From Balaenoptera acutorostrata (taxonomy: Eukaryota > Chordata > Mammalia > Artiodactyla > Balaenopteridae), in contig NC_080072.1 of the NCBI RefSeq assembly GCF_949987535.1, forward strand, positions 58,461,878-58,525,877: a stretch of DNA of 64,000 nt, in the 5' to 3' direction. The translations under genes and the position numbers were made by a program. Below, piece after piece: positions 1 through 10,968 of this stretch. Numbering within the stretch: position 1 is the first letter of the stretch; every line of letters starts with the position of its first letter. The notes under the pieces were generated by a model that saw nothing but the letters and a program-made list of their open reading frames with translations, did no database searches and was not told the DNA's origin.

Positions 1-1
1 C

Positions 2-84
2 ATGGGCTTCTGAAGACTTTGGAAATGCTGAGTTACCTGGCTTTGCAGATGATGATTTTCTAGATTTGGGGGATAAAGATTAAA
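2..84 (+). CDS. Possible C-terminal coding end (terminal exon or processed pseudogene)
   Basis: Read from base 3, the plus strand is open from the window edge and stops at TAA (82..84). The encoded tail is strongly acidic and ends ...GFADDDFLDLGDKD. About 450 bases of AT-rich DNA with no sign of a repeat follow, which resembles a 3' UTR. The start lies outside the window, so the reading frame is partial. I do not recognise the protein. It may be the last exon of a gene lying to the left, or the 3' end of a retrocopy. A chance open frame of 27 codons is also possible, although the acidic, low-cysteine composition ending cleanly in a stop is more protein-like than most frames here. Confidence 0.35.
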
Positions 85-550
85 ATCTTTATGATACTGC
101 ACATTTTTGCTGCTTGTTATAAAGCACTGATATTCACCAAAATATGTTTTTCCTGTAAACCATTCACATTTTTTGGTTTGCAGTGCACTAAGATTCAGTG
201 ATGCATTTGCTTTTAGTCCATGCATGAGCGTGATGTTGGAATTCCTTCACGTGGATGATTTACTGTATGCTTGGAGCTCATTTCTGATGAATTATTTGCT
301 TGTGTGCATTGTGGCTACTGGCAAAGGAATTGATTTAATGTTAAAGTTGTTTGCAAGCTGCTGTGTGCTGTTTTTTTTTATTGATATATTCTCTTTGTCT
401 ATAGGGATTGCACAGGAATTTATTCCAGTTTGCGCTCCAAGAAAAGAACCAATGGTGTATTACATTTATGTTAGAAAAAAACAAACAAAATTTGTCAGGA
501 AAGTAGCTGGCTCTACACCACTCCCTATCCTCAAGAAACCTTAGAACACT
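85..550 (+). other. UTR-like AT-rich stretch after the acidic frame
   Basis: AT-rich DNA with no recognisable repeat follows the stop at 84. An open frame of 123 codons (173..544) crosses it, but its hydrophobic, phenylalanine- and cysteine-rich translation resembles no family I know and is probably chance. No clear AATAAA with a following A-run is visible, so a poly(A) end is not defined. Confidence 0.3.
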
Positions 551-1380
551 GTAAGGTAAAGGATGTAAATGGAGAAAAAGTTTATACTGATCAAAAATAT
601 AAAGAGCAATATTTTGGGGGAAGGGATAGGATTTGGATAGTGGCTAATGTGGTTTCGAGAGGTTTCTCCTAAAGGAGCTTTTACCCATAATGCAGGATGT
701 ATGAGTGTCTTTCAAGTGCTCACTGGACCAGTCACGCAGGCCGGACACTTACAGTGCTCCTGTGTTAAGGCAAAGGGCTCAGCATTTTTAAGGCTTAGAA
801 GATGTGTATAAAGTTTTCTGCCAACTTCTGCTATCAGTGTCCTTCAAGCCAGGAACCACGTCAAAGCACAGAACCTATCAGAGAGTTGGCACTCAATCAG
901 GCTCAGCTTCCCTTCCATCCCAGAAGGAAGAAAAAAACAGTCCTGCTTTCTCTCTCTTAATCACACTTAATTCAAAGCAACCCTCAGTCATAGCCAGAGC
1001 TTTCATTTCCAGCTCCCTGAGATCCCTAAAGCCTCTCCCAGGAAAGCACCAAACTTACACCTCCCGGCCCACTGGTTGCTGCCGTCTAAAAACAGCGTCC
1101 TGGGATGCGGCGGCTGCCTTCCCTTAGGCCTGCACCATCACCACCACCCACCCACACGCTTCTCAGCAAGCAGAGGGCTGAGGCCCAGGACCAGATCCCT
1201 CCTCTGCAGCCCTCCAAACAGAGCAGCCCCTGGGCCTGCAGCCATCCCTTCTGCTGAAGCTGCATGCCTTGCAACCGTTTCCAGGCAGGAGACTGGGAGG
1301 CCCAGGAAGACGCAAGGCCTGCAGGTGAGGCTATCACCCCCACCTAGCTGGAAAGTTTCAAGAGGACAACATTATGCTTT
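551..1380. other. Unique DNA, no feature recognised
   Basis: Mixed-composition DNA up to the first SINE. No splice-flanked open frame, RNA gene or clear repeat was seen. Confidence 0.4.
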
Positions 1381-1615
1381 AAGAAGCAAAGAGGGGACAT
1401 CCCTCGTGGCGCAGTGGTTAAGAATCTGCCTGCCAAGGCAGGGGACACGGGTTTGAGCCCTGGTTGGGGAAGATCCCACATGCCGTGGAGCAACTAAGCC
1501 CGCCCACTGCAACAAAGACTAGCCCCCGCCCGCTGCAACTAGAAAAAGCCTGTGCGCAGCATCGAAGACCCAACGCAGCCAAAAAAAAGAAAGAAAAGAA
1601 AAAGAAGCAAAGAGG
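1381..1615 (+). mobile_element. CHR-type SINE 1 with 14-bp target-site duplication
   Basis: The tRNA-related head begins at 1395 and the A-rich tail ends near 1601. The duplication aagaagcaaagagg is identical at 1381..1394 and 1602..1615. The body is shortened internally: the middle 'ctactgagcc...' segment is missing between 'aactaagcccgcc' and 'actgcaacaaagac'. The box B region reads GGTTTGAGCCC, one base off the usual GGTTCGAGCCC, so it is a slightly decayed copy. Confidence 0.95.
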
Positions 1616-1839
1616 ACTTTTTTCCCAGCCTGGGAGGAAAAACACCCCTCTGTCACTGATATTTAATGTAACAACTCTCAACTACTTGGATATGTAAGTA
1701 ATAAAGCTAAAACAATTAAAATGGTGTGCAAGTAGTTCAAAAATCTGCAAAGGGGCTTGACAGAAAAGATTCATAGCCTTGAAATGTATCTCAGAATACA
1801 CAAGAACTTACTATATAATAAAGGAAGGAGTAAAATGTG

Positions 1840-2060
1840 AGGGTTACAGTGTGGCCTTTGGAATCAGATCCACACATTCAAATTGCAACTCTCCTGTTTG
1901 CTGGCTGTGTGACTTTGTACCTATTGCATAACTTCCATTATGAAAATGAATTGTTTTCCACATAATTAATGGAAATAATTAAACCTGGTATATAATTATA
2001 ATAAATTATTGTTGTAAGGCTTAAACAAGAAAATATGAGATGCACTCAGCACAAGGACGG
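1840..2060 (+). repeat. MIR SINE relic
   Basis: A diverged core reads 'ctggctgtgtgactttg', preceded by 'ggaatcagatccacacattcaaat', the MIR order. The 3' half is AT-rich and poorly kept. Confidence 0.6.
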
Positions 2061-2084
2061 GCACCCAGGAGGGAGCACTGGCTG

Positions 2085-2240
2085 GATGGAATGGGCTCTG
2101 GTGTGAAGGCCAACTGGATTTGAACCCAGGTTCCATCACTTATAAGCTGGAAGGGCTTAGGGTCACTTTCCTCATCAGCAAGATGGAGATAATGGCTACC
2201 TTTACCCAGTATGGTGGTATTAGTCTCTTCCTACATTTTT
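2085..2240 (+). repeat. MIR SINE relic
   Basis: This second MIR lies close behind the first. 'ggatttgaacccaggttcc' and 'tcctcatcagcaagatggag' match the tRNA-like and core parts. Confidence 0.65.
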
Positions 2241-3430
2241 GTGTCTGCCACTTGCAGAATGAAAAATTCACCTGCCCAGAGGTTGAGAGCAGAGGCAACT
2301 GTGAAGCTGATGGGGGAGGCCTGGCGCGCAAGCACCATCCGGGTCAGTGCCCTTGCAGGTGCCTGTCTACACCTGCAGCCTCAAGCACAAAAGAATCTCA
2401 CCCTTAGAATGCTCATTACCCACAACTTTGGCCCCATTTGCCCATAAATCTGGCCCCTTCAAAGGTTGCCTGTAAATTCAGATCACTCTGCCTTCCTGTG
2501 GCATATTCCAGATATTCACGCAGGGTAAACTCGCTGTCGGTTGAGGTTGAAACGGGCAGGACAAAGAAATAGCAATCAAAGTGCTTCCCCGTGTGGCAGG
2601 TAATTACAGAATCTGCTAAATCACAGTGATTAGGCATGGCCAAGGAGAGGTCAAAAGAAGTCTCCAGCAACTTTAGAGGCAGGAGGGGGAAAGTTTAATT
2701 AAACAGCTCCTTGCAACAGATTCAATCTCTCCCTTGGAAAAAACAGCAGGCTCAGAAGAGACCAGAGGGAGAGAGGGCCAGAGAAGGGGATCCAGGGAAA
2801 TCCTCCCACAAAGGGGCTGCCTGGGTCTTTAAACGGTTCTTGGAGAGTAAGTGATGAAATGGGAGACAGTGGCCTTTACTATGGAAACGTAAGGCTTAAG
2901 TTGAGGATCAGGGCCCCTGGGGGAGGAGGTAAAGTGGAGACCCTGTTATAATAGTTGAAAATGTCCTGCTGAGGCTGGGGCTGATTTGCATAAATACAGC
3001 CAAGCCAAGCTTCAGGTGGCTGTAGATTTTCTCTTGAAGGAATTATTCTCCTTGTGTCAAAAGTTCACCACCCCCAGACTGTCATTTTGGTACGAAATGT
3101 GCCTTTTTTAGCCACCAAACATTGAAAACAAAGGCTGCTCTGCCGGGAGCCCATTTTACCAGCTTTCTTTTTGAAGACTAATTAAATTGAGATTCTGGAC
3201 AGAACAGGACACATTGCATTTGTGGGGTGAGGGTGGGGTGGGGGACAGAAAGACTGAACAACTTAGACGGCGCAGCTCTGTGCCTCTGTCCAGGATTAAT
3301 CTTAACTTTACCCTTAGGGCTTTACAGAGAGGGCCGGGCTTCTACATACCGCAGAAGTGCCTGCTGAGCTGGCGTTCCCCAGGGGAAAAAGTTCTAGAGG
3401 GACGATCAGTGAGCATCTCATGCGGTGTGT
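2241..3430. other. Unique DNA with candidate conserved blocks
   Basis: Apparently repeat-free. 2440..2700 has AT/GC-balanced sequence with 'ggtaattac' and 'gtgattagg' homeodomain-like cores. 2960..3180 has 'tttgcataaat' (octamer-like) and 'gactaattaaattg'. These could be cis-regulatory, but nothing in one sequence proves it. Confidence 0.3.
3224..3245 (+). other. G-quadruplex-capable G-run cluster
   Basis: Four G-runs (4, 3, 4 and 5 Gs) are separated by 1-3 bases, fitting the G3+N1-7 pattern on the plus strand. Confidence 0.6.
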
Positions 3431-3434
3431 TACT

Positions 3435-3612
3435 CATCCATTAGCTGTGTGTGATCTTGACAATGACTTAACCTCTCTGAGCCTCAGTTTGTTCATCTAT
3501 AAAATAAGAAAACTACAAAGCCTCAGTGCCAGGATCTTTGGGAAGATTAGATTCACCCACCTCTGTGAAGTGGCCTGGGTCACAGCAGGTTCTCAGTGAA
3601 TGCTGTTGATTG
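3435..3612 (+). repeat. MIR SINE relic
   Basis: 'acctctctgagcctcagttt' and 'tcatctataaaataag' are the MIR core. A recognisable 3' end 'gttctcagtgaatgctgttg' follows. Confidence 0.75.
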
Positions 3613-4190
3613 TGACAAAGGCCATACTCTAAAGATTACCAGGAAAAGGACAGGAACCTTATCCAAAAAAATCTTGACTGTAAACTCGAAGAACATCTCG
3701 GATATTTTAAAAAGTGAACAGTGTGGATAAGAGCCCTTTCTCCTGACTGTGGCGATGATTAAAACCAGGCCTTTAGCAAAGAAAAATTCAACACACTCTA
3801 ACCCTTCAGAGGCAGGAAGCTATCGTTAAAAGGTCATCTTTTCGGCCCAGACTTCATACGGTCCAGCCGAAGGGTTCCAAATGGTTATGCTTTCATTTTG
3901 CAGTGTTGCCAAGAGGATCTGACAATCCACAGGGCCTCATCTGTTGTTCCTTAAGCAAACATCTAATGTAATTTAAAATTTCACTTCATCATTTTGATGG
4001 CCGCCAGCAACTCTCCCCCAGCCTGTTAACCCTCCCTTTTAGGGAGGTTAGGGCACTTTTTCAGCAACCAAAAAGGTGCCAGCTCTACATGGATTCTCAC
4101 TGCCCACCAGGCATGAAGAAAATTACAAAACAGGTTGTGGAGAAGTGCCTTGCCCATGATTTCCCCACGTGGCTTGCAAAGTTTTTCTTT
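3613..4190. other. Unique DNA, candidate conserved non-coding block
   Basis: No repeat signature is visible. 3825..4010 has the even composition and short AT cores ('aaggtcatc', 'atttaaaatttc') often seen in conserved non-coding elements. This is inference only. Confidence 0.3.
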
Positions 4191-4193
4191 CCT

Positions 4194-4213
4194 TTCTCTC
4201 TCTCTCTCTCTCA
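4194..4213. repeat. (TC)n microsatellite
   Basis: About ten TC units, interrupted at the end by TCAC. It is short and probably only weakly variable. Confidence 0.85.
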
Positions 4214-4534
4214 CTCTTTTTCCAGAAGCCAGTATTTTTTGAGGCATGCTACCTCTGAGTCCTAACAGAGGCCCCAATACATATTAAAAAGAAAAGATAT
4301 CCACAGCCCTGAAAGGAGGCACGGTAAGAAAGCAGTCGGCCGGGGCCAGGGGGTTGTCTGACTCTAAAACACGCAGCCTAAAGCAAGAGTTTTCGCAGTC
4401 GTTAAATAGAAAAGATGTGCCGAAGAAAACAAGTAGTAGGTATTGCATTTGCATCAAAGCATCTAAAATATAAATCAGTAAATAATTACTGGTTACTGAT
4501 CCCGTCAGGAAGGAACGAACGAAGGAACGAAAGA

Positions 4535-4692
4535 GACATTTATTAACACCCGCTGGCTTTTGGCAAACTGTCATCTTATTTAATCCTACATACATCCAGT
4601 GAAGGAGGTATTATTGTTCCCATCACAGAGCATCTGGTTAAGTGACTGGCCCAGGGTCCCTGTTGCTGCTCGGTAGGGGTAAAGCCACAGTG
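4535..4692 (-). repeat. MIR relic, antisense
   Basis: 'tcttatttaatcctacatacatcc', 'ggaggtattattgttccc' and 'gttaagtgactggcccagggtc' follow the reverse-complement MIR order. A sense copy abuts it. Confidence 0.7.
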
Positions 4693-4955
4693 TGGAATGG
4701 TAGTATATGGGTTCTGAAATCAGATCAGGGTTCCAGCCTAGGCTGGATGTGAATTCCACTCCTTCCAAACTATGGAAGCCAGGCAGCATATCAGACCTCT
4801 GTGCTTCAGTTTCTTCATTTACAAGTGGCAATGATAATAGCAATACCTGCCTCTTGGGTTCCAGGAGGATTTAGCAAATAATTCTGTAAAGCACTTAGTA
4901 GGCTGCCTGGCACGCAGAAAGTACTCGGTAAAAGTTAGCCATTGTCCTCACAGGC
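4693..4955 (+). repeat. MIR SINE, nearly full length
   Basis: The copy runs from 'gggttctgaaatcagatcagg' through 'gcttcagtttcttcatttac' to 'ctgcctggcacgcagaaagtactcggtaaa'. With the preceding antisense copy it forms an inverted pair. Confidence 0.8.
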
Positions 4956-5000
4956 AGCACCATGTATAACTCAGAAGCCAGTGCACCATGGGATAGGCCT

Positions 5001-5122
5001 CCTGACTGCGTCTGGGGCAAGAGGCTACCCAGAGCTTCTCCTCTGGACAAGGGAGAGTCAGCCTGACTGCGTCTGGGGCAAGAGGCTACCCAGAACTTCT
5101 CCTCCGGACAAGGGAGAGTTGG
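5001..5122. repeat. 61-bp tandem duplication, two copies
   Basis: The unit starting 'cctgactgcgtctggggc' occurs at 5001..5061 and again at 5062..5122. The copies differ at only a few positions, for example agagcttct/agaacttct and cctctgg/cctccgg. It sits between two MIR fragments and looks like a fairly recent local duplication. Confidence 0.9.
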
Positions 5123-5129
5123 TTTCCGC

Positions 5130-5265
5130 ATTTGTAAGAAGGGGGTAATACTTCCCTGAAAAGGTTGAGGAGAGAAATGAAAGAGCATATATAAAGAACT
5201 TCACACAGTACCGGGCACCCAGCTGGGGCTCAGTAAATGGCAGCAGTTATTACTATAATACTCGT
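5130..5265 (+). repeat. MIR 3' part
   Basis: 'tccgcatttgtaagaagggggtaata' continues to 'accgggcacccagctggggctcagtaaatg', the MIR 3' half. Its 5' half was probably displaced or overwritten by the adjacent tandem duplication. Confidence 0.65.
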
Positions 5266-6990
5266 GAAGGAGTCTGAGAAATTAAAATGCTGCATAAACT
5301 CAACATCTTATTAGTCTTAACCTACTTCATAGGTCCTCAATTAAGGCATAATTAAAGATTAGCTAAGGTTACAAGGTGGGCTGCCCACCTTTTCTTTCTT
5401 GGTTTGGGCTTCAGTGCTGCTTGTAACTTTTATTCAGGCCCCAGGCAAGACATAAAAATACCCTTAAACACCCAACCACATTAAATGCCAGTGAGATTCT
5501 GCAACATCTAACCTAGAGAACACTGCTCCTGGTTGGTTAAGTTTAAATCTCAGAAGCACTGGGAGGCCAAAGCAGTTGGCTGCAGGGCTGTAGCGTAAGG
5601 CAGCGTGGCAGGCGGGCAGGCGGGCGGGCAGACTCGAATTGGCAGCCAGAGTGCCACGCGTGTGGAAGCCGAGGGTCTCACCCACGTACCCAGGCCTCAG
5701 TCTCTGGAGAAGGAAGGGAGGAATACCTGCCTCTGGAAAAGAACGCATGTTGCTCCTGGCAGGTGCTCAATAAACGTGAGCTCCCCTTTTCCCTTCCTTG
5801 CTTCGTAAAGAGCTCAGGGCCCCCTGACACTTGGCTCTTTCTGTTGACCGACTGTAGATCCAAATTCAAAATACCTTCCTGGGCAAAGGGAAATGGGACA
5901 AGATTGGCTTGCTGGTCTCCTGGTGCAAAGATGCACTGGGAATTAGACCTGACTTCTGTCTGAGTTACTCTTGGGAATTTAAAACATACCCATTGCTTAG
6001 GCGAGTACTCAGGGCAGGCTGTGTGCCAGGGAGGGCAGCCCAGGATGTAAGGAGGGTGGCGCCTCAGGACAAGGCCAGCTGGTACCAATAAAGGCCAAGA
6101 AAGGGGGCTGAGGAGATGCTGCAGGAGGAGAGTCTGCAAAAACACAAATCAGGGCTGCGGTCACGACACAGGGGCTCTGGTGCCACTCCACTCACACACG
6201 TATTCATTTATTCATCTCCCACAGACCCAGCAAATCTTAGAATCTTCGAGTCTGACACACTCATTTTACAAGGGGGAAACAACGCCGTAGGGCAAAGGCA
6301 CAAACAAAATCCACAAAAAGACCTCGATTATTGCTCCTCATTGTTTTACCATGAGGTGAGCAGAGGGGTCTCAGCAAAACAAGAGTCCCCTGCGATCTGT
6401 GCCAGACTCTGTCTTGGGGGGAATCTCGACCCCTCTCCAGGCCTCAGTATCTTTACCTTTTAGGGGTCAGACTAGCAGACCTGGACCATCCTTCCAATGG
6501 TAACATCCTTCCCTCCAAGTCTATGGAATCCAAGCCGAGTGCTATTAAGTGTGCTTATGCATATCACCCAGAGGCTTTCTCTCTTCCCAGAGTGAATTTA
6601 AAACAATTGCTTCACATCAGGTCAAATTTCACATACTTGGGGGATTCAGCGATTACCTAGAGCGCCTCACCTGATCTGCTTTTATGCACATTCATAAAGG
6701 AGGCGATGGGAGATGTGTTAATAATTTTCATGAGGTGCTACGGCCCAAGATATGGAGATGATATGAATTATGCTCTGTGTTAAAGCCTTCTTTATTGTCC
6801 TGGGAGGAAGAAACGAGACATATTATACGTGCTTTTTCGGAGCAGAGGAACGTTTGATTCACTACTCAGGAGGCAGTTGTGTTTCACGGCCAACATTTAT
6901 TTTGGTTCTATTTCATTATTGCTGTGCACTCTGCAGGCGAGGAAGTGTGCAACTTTTAAGAGTTTCTTGAACCCTTGGAAGAAAGGAAGG
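5266..6990. other. Mostly unique DNA; candidate regulatory block near 6560..6760
   Basis: Only a short MIR-like 3' end at about 5750..5780 ('caggtgctcaataaacgtgag') is recognised. 6560..6760 is AT-rich and repeat-free, with 'cttatgcatatcac', 'gttaataattttcat' and 'gatgatatgaattatgc', resembling a homeodomain/POU-rich conserved element. Long open frames at 5678..6145 show no family resemblance. Confidence 0.3.
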
Positions 6991-6999
6991 GAAAGGAGG

Positions 7000-7160
7000 G
7001 AGGTGAGCACCTCTTACGTTCCAGGCACCTTTTACTCCTTGTCTGACAATCCCATGAGATAGGTTACTGCACTGGGCCCATTTACAGGTAAGGAAATAGG
7101 CTCAGAGAAATGAAGTAACTGACTACAACTAATTAGCCAAGCAAAAGTCTTAACTATAAA
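7000..7160 (-). repeat. MIR relic, antisense
   Basis: 'gcccatttacaggtaaggaaataggctcagagaaatgaagtaac' is split here by small changes from the reverse MIR core. The upstream 'gtgagcacctcttacgttccaggcacc' is the matching end. Confidence 0.75.
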
Positions 7161-7185
7161 GCTCCCAGAGTTTGTTCAATTTTAT

Positions 7186-7203
7186 GAGTGTGTGTGTGTG
7201 TAT
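7186..7203. repeat. (TG)n microsatellite
   Basis: About eight TG units ending in 'tata'. Short. Confidence 0.8.
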
Positions 7204-7434
7204 AAAGAAAACCAGGACAGTGCTTCTGAGGGTTGAAAAGGCCCTGATGAGGTTGGGTAAAGGGACTGCAGCAGACATCTGCCAGTTCAAAGGAACGGCT
7301 GCATCCTAGCCTAGTGTTATAGCGCTGATTATGAAGATGATCCCAAGACATGCAGAAAAGTCTAAGATGGGAACCAGCCACTTGACTCCAATGCCAAAGA
7401 AATACAGACTCTGTTTTAAGAAACCTGTCAACAT

Positions 7435-7630
7435 ATTTTTACAATCCTAGGCTGGAAGTCAGAAGGTCTGGGTTCTCATCTTGGTTTGACAATAGTGTGA
7501 CGAAGCCACCTCGAGCAGGTCACCCCGTGCCCTTGAGCATTTCTTCCCCTTAAAATAAAATGGGGTTTTGCAATGAGATCTCTACGGCCCCTTTGAGTTA
7601 AAGCTCTGCGGCTCCACCTGTAAAATGCAC
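7435..7630 (+). repeat. MIR SINE relic
   Basis: 'ggctggaagtcagaaggtctgggttc' marks the 5' part; 'aaataaaatggggttttgca' marks the eroded core. Confidence 0.55.
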
Positions 7631-7689
7631 TTAATGTAACAGCTCATTCCCCAGTGAGGGATAAATGAGGTGTTACCGGGCTGCCTTGT

Positions 7690-7835
7690 AAGGTTCTTGC
7701 ACATGTTTCATCTCTTTCAACGAGAAGGTGAGTTCTTGGGGGGCTGGAATGTGTCTTCTGTCTGGCACCCAGCACATGTCAGTAACTGTTGAGTAGACTG
7801 TATGAGTGAAAGGAAGAATGGATCTTATCATTCCT
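7690..7835 (+). repeat. L2 LINE 3' end fragment
   Basis: 'gtgagttcttggggggctggaatgtgtcttctgtctggcacccagcac' contains the L2 'gagctcctTGAGGGC...cccagtgcc' order in diverged form. Confidence 0.4.
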
Positions 7836-8149
7836 GGTGCAATGTTAAAGGACATGGACTTAGGAATCAGAAAGATCTGAATTTTCATATAGCTTTACTC
7901 TGAGCCTTGTTTTCCAAGTTTATAAAATGGGAGCAAAAATACCTACCTCTCAGGGTTGTATTATCACCAAGTTAAGTGTTTTTATTGAAAGGAAGACCAA
8001 AAACAGAATATATAACGATCTTAAAGGGTACAATTCGCCCCTTAATTAATATCTTTGTTAGGCTAGCAGCTGCTGTGTGCAGGTACCTGCGTTCACTCAA
8101 CAAGCATCTTTGAGGAATTGCTGAGTGAAGAGTACAATGCTAATCACTG

Positions 8150-8345
8150 GAAAGAGACTATCAGAAAGAATATTTACCAAGTACCCAAACATACTATATG
8201 CCCCGCACTTTTCTGCACTAGCTCTGGGAGGTAGGAATTGCTCCTCCCATACCAAAGATAAGAAAGTCATGCTCAGAGAGGTTGAATAACTTGCTGAAGG
8301 TCAAACAACTGGTAGAGACTAGTAGATGTGACAAAATCAGAGGGT
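8150..8345 (-). repeat. MIR relic, antisense
   Basis: 'tactatatgccccgcacttttctgcac' and 'tgctcagagaggttgaataacttgctgaagg' give the reverse MIR order. Confidence 0.7.
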
Positions 8346-9185
8346 TTAACGAACTATAGTGAAAATGCTGAATAACTTGAGCATTTCAATGATCAGCAAG
8401 CTCTAGCCAACCACAAGGTAGAGTGAGGAGGGGGGTGGGGAAGGAGGAGAGGCCACCTTAACTAATTACAGCACACAGGTCAAAATCAAGGTGGAGTTCA
8501 TTTATAAGAGGGAGGAGGAGGAAAAACTACCATATCTGTTCATTCAAATGCAAAAAGAGAGGTTGATTAAGGGACTTAATTAGAAAATTGCATTTAAAGA
8601 ATCCTTCAAAAATGCTTCCCTTCTTACAGAAACATCAAATGATTTCTCATTCCTGCAATTTTTAAAATTTGGGTTGGAAATGTGTCCTAGGCATCTATGA
8701 TATTATTGTTCTCCCATTGTTACGGAGCCCACAGAAGAGCCTTCCGTACATGGGGAAGGGCGGTGACTCCAGACATGCCTGAGCCCCTGGGCTCAGACAG
8801 CTGGAGAAGGAAGGGGAGTTCTCGGGGGCACTCAATGCCCCAGTGCAAAAGGATCTGAGTATGTTTAGGCCATGGTTTCCAGTTTGCAGAATACAGAAGT
8901 ACGTAGGGATTGTGCTACAAATACTTGCTCCTCTCATTTTCAATGCCAGCCAGTATTCCCTGAAGTGCTTTTTTTCTGAATACAAGTCCTGTGAGAATTT
9001 CTTAAGAGGGTTCCATGGTCAAAAAGCTTTGGGAAACACTGGGAAACTTCTCTCTTTAGAGAATCACAGGGCACATTATCAAGTTAATGGCTCTGAGAAC
9101 TCCTGCAGTAAGGCATCTCTTTAACATTTTTCATATTTCTTTGTGGAACCCCTCTTTCAAGTAGTACCTATGAACACCCGGCAGA
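8346..9185. other. Unique or unclassified old DNA
   Basis: 8346..8660 is repeat-free and AT-rich. 8850..9180 contains 'agctttgggaaacactggg', which recalls hAT-type DNA transposon fossils, but I cannot name a family. Confidence 0.3.
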
Positions 9186-9189
9186 GCTA

Positions 9190-9450
9190 GTTCTCTTTGG
9201 AATACTATTAAAGATGATCCTCTCCTATCTGGGTTATTGCAACTGCCTCCAGGCTCACTTCTTTACAACTGGTCAGTCTCTGATTATCAACTAATCACCC
9301 TTAATCAAAAACCCTCCACGGCTCCATACTACCTACAGAGTTAAGTGTGAACTCGAGCTTGATGATCAAGATACTCCTTCATGCAGCTTTAAATGACAAC
9401 CACAGGTGACTCCTTCCTATTATCTACTCTCTGGCCCCCTGACCATTCAC
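9190..9450 (+). repeat. L2 LINE fragment
   Basis: 'tatctgggttattgcaactgcctcc' and 'aaaaccctccacggctccatactacc' then 'tctggccccctgaccattcacc' follow the L2 3' UTR/ORF end order. Confidence 0.7.
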
Positions 9451-9454
9451 CTTA

Positions 9455-9600
9455 GGCCCTAGCCTTTTAAAAAACTTTGTATTTTGAAATAATTTTGGAT
9501 TTACCTACAAGTTATGAAAATAAAACAGAGTTCCTATGAACTTTCCCCCAGCATCTCCCCCATGATAACATCCAGCCTTTTCTAAATGCTACCCATCACT
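9455..9600. repeat. Old LINE-1 3'-like fragment
   Basis: 'attttgaaataattttggatttacctacaagttatgaaaataaaacagagttcc' matches the motif found in L1M-type 3' regions ('gaaataatttcaaacttacag'). The same type of element occurs at 16850..17900. Confidence 0.4.
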
Positions 9601-10629
9601 TCCTACCTTGGGTTACCACTCATGATCATGTCTTCAAGGGCCACGTCCATGTCTGATTCAACTTCACATCTTTCCCAGAACCTGACACTAAGTATAGATC
9701 AATTAGGTACAAACGCTCAGTAGTTCCCAGACTTTTGCATTTCATAGTAAAGTTAAAAAAAAAAAAGTCAAAAACAAATATAACAACCTGCTCGTCACTG
9801 CGTCACTGAAAAAGGGATATTTCCATAAGAAGGGCAATGTTAGAATAAGAGACAATCCTGATAACATATCATCCTGATTGTGTCTTCTGCTGCAAGCAGA
9901 ACCCTTGTGGACAAGCACAGCAGAGCATGACCTGGTGACCCCTGTGTTAGCTAAAGCCATGGTAAAGGGAACAAGAAGGGTGCCCCAGCTTTCCAGCATT
10001 TTCAGATCTGTGATGAGGGGTTTGGGGACTTCTGTACTAAACGTAGCTCCAACCGAGCTTGGACTCTAAGTACTCATAGCATTGCCACACAAGACTTTTC
10101 CTTGTTTTTTATGGCAAAGACAGAAGTGCTTGGGGCTAATTAAGCACAGAAATTTCATTCGGAACTAAAAGTCTATTTGGAATTCTCAATTCTCCCTTCT
10201 GGTGCTAACACCTTGCCCCTGTCTAGATGGTAAACACATTTCTGTGTACATACGTCTCTCATCTTGGGGCTGGAGTCCACATGGCTGCAGTGACTGTCTA
10301 CAAGCAGATAAGGGTAAAAGGAAGTCACACATTTCATGGCCCCCCCCACTGTTTCCTTTCTCCTTCTCTTCTACCTCAGCTGGAACGGGATGAATTTTCC
10401 TGCAACACTCAGCCTCCAGAGGAACACCTCTCTCTCTACATATGACTGAGCTTTTCACGGGGTTTAAGAAGCCAGAATCGTCTTTCTCCAATGCAGAGCT
10501 GACCATGTCAGGGCTCCTCAATGGCTCACCACTGCCTAACGGAATTACACTCAGACTTTTCAGCATGATCTTCTATGCCCTTCACACAGTGGCCCCGAAC
10601 GTCTTTCCAGCTCCGCTTTGGGGAGGAAG

Positions 10630-10845
10630 GAGTGTGGTGTTAGCCACTTCGTAACGATGTCTTGCTCTTTCCTCCCTTGTGCCTTTATTCATGGTGTTCT
10701 CTGTACCCGAAAAACCTTTCCCTGCTCTGTCTGCCTGGAGAACTCACGTTTATCCTGTAAGAATCAGCACAAGTGCCAATTCTTGACTGCAGCCTCCCTG
10801 GCCCCGCACCCCCAGACAGAATTAATCTCTCTGTTCCCACAGCAG
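10630..10845 (+). repeat. L2 LINE fragment
   Basis: 'gtacccgaaaaacctttccctgctctgtctgcctggagaactc' aligns with the L2 'ctgcctggaacgccc' segment, followed by 'tgcagcctccctggcccc'. Confidence 0.55.
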
Positions 10846-10965
10846 CCTGTACTATCAGTAAAATGGGTTAATAACTACCTGCTTCATGGAGTTGCAAGGT
10901 TTAAGTGTAAATATGCATAAGGCATTTAGAACGTTCCATAGCACTTAACAAATGTGTCATTATAA
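10845..10965 (+). repeat. MIR 3' part
   Basis: 'atcagtaaaatgggttaataactacctgcttcatggagttgcaagg' then 'cacttaacaaatgtgtcattataatcg' is the MIR core and 3' end. Confidence 0.7.
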
Positions 10966-10968
10966 TCG

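Noticed and set aside
5678..6145. 155-codon minus-strand frame
   Set aside because: It crosses a MIR-like end, has unstructured Pro/Leu/Ser-rich content and no recognisable family.
8850..9180. Possible hAT DNA transposon fossil ('agctttgggaaacactggg')
   Set aside because: Only one short motif is suggestive and no termini or 8-bp duplications could be found.
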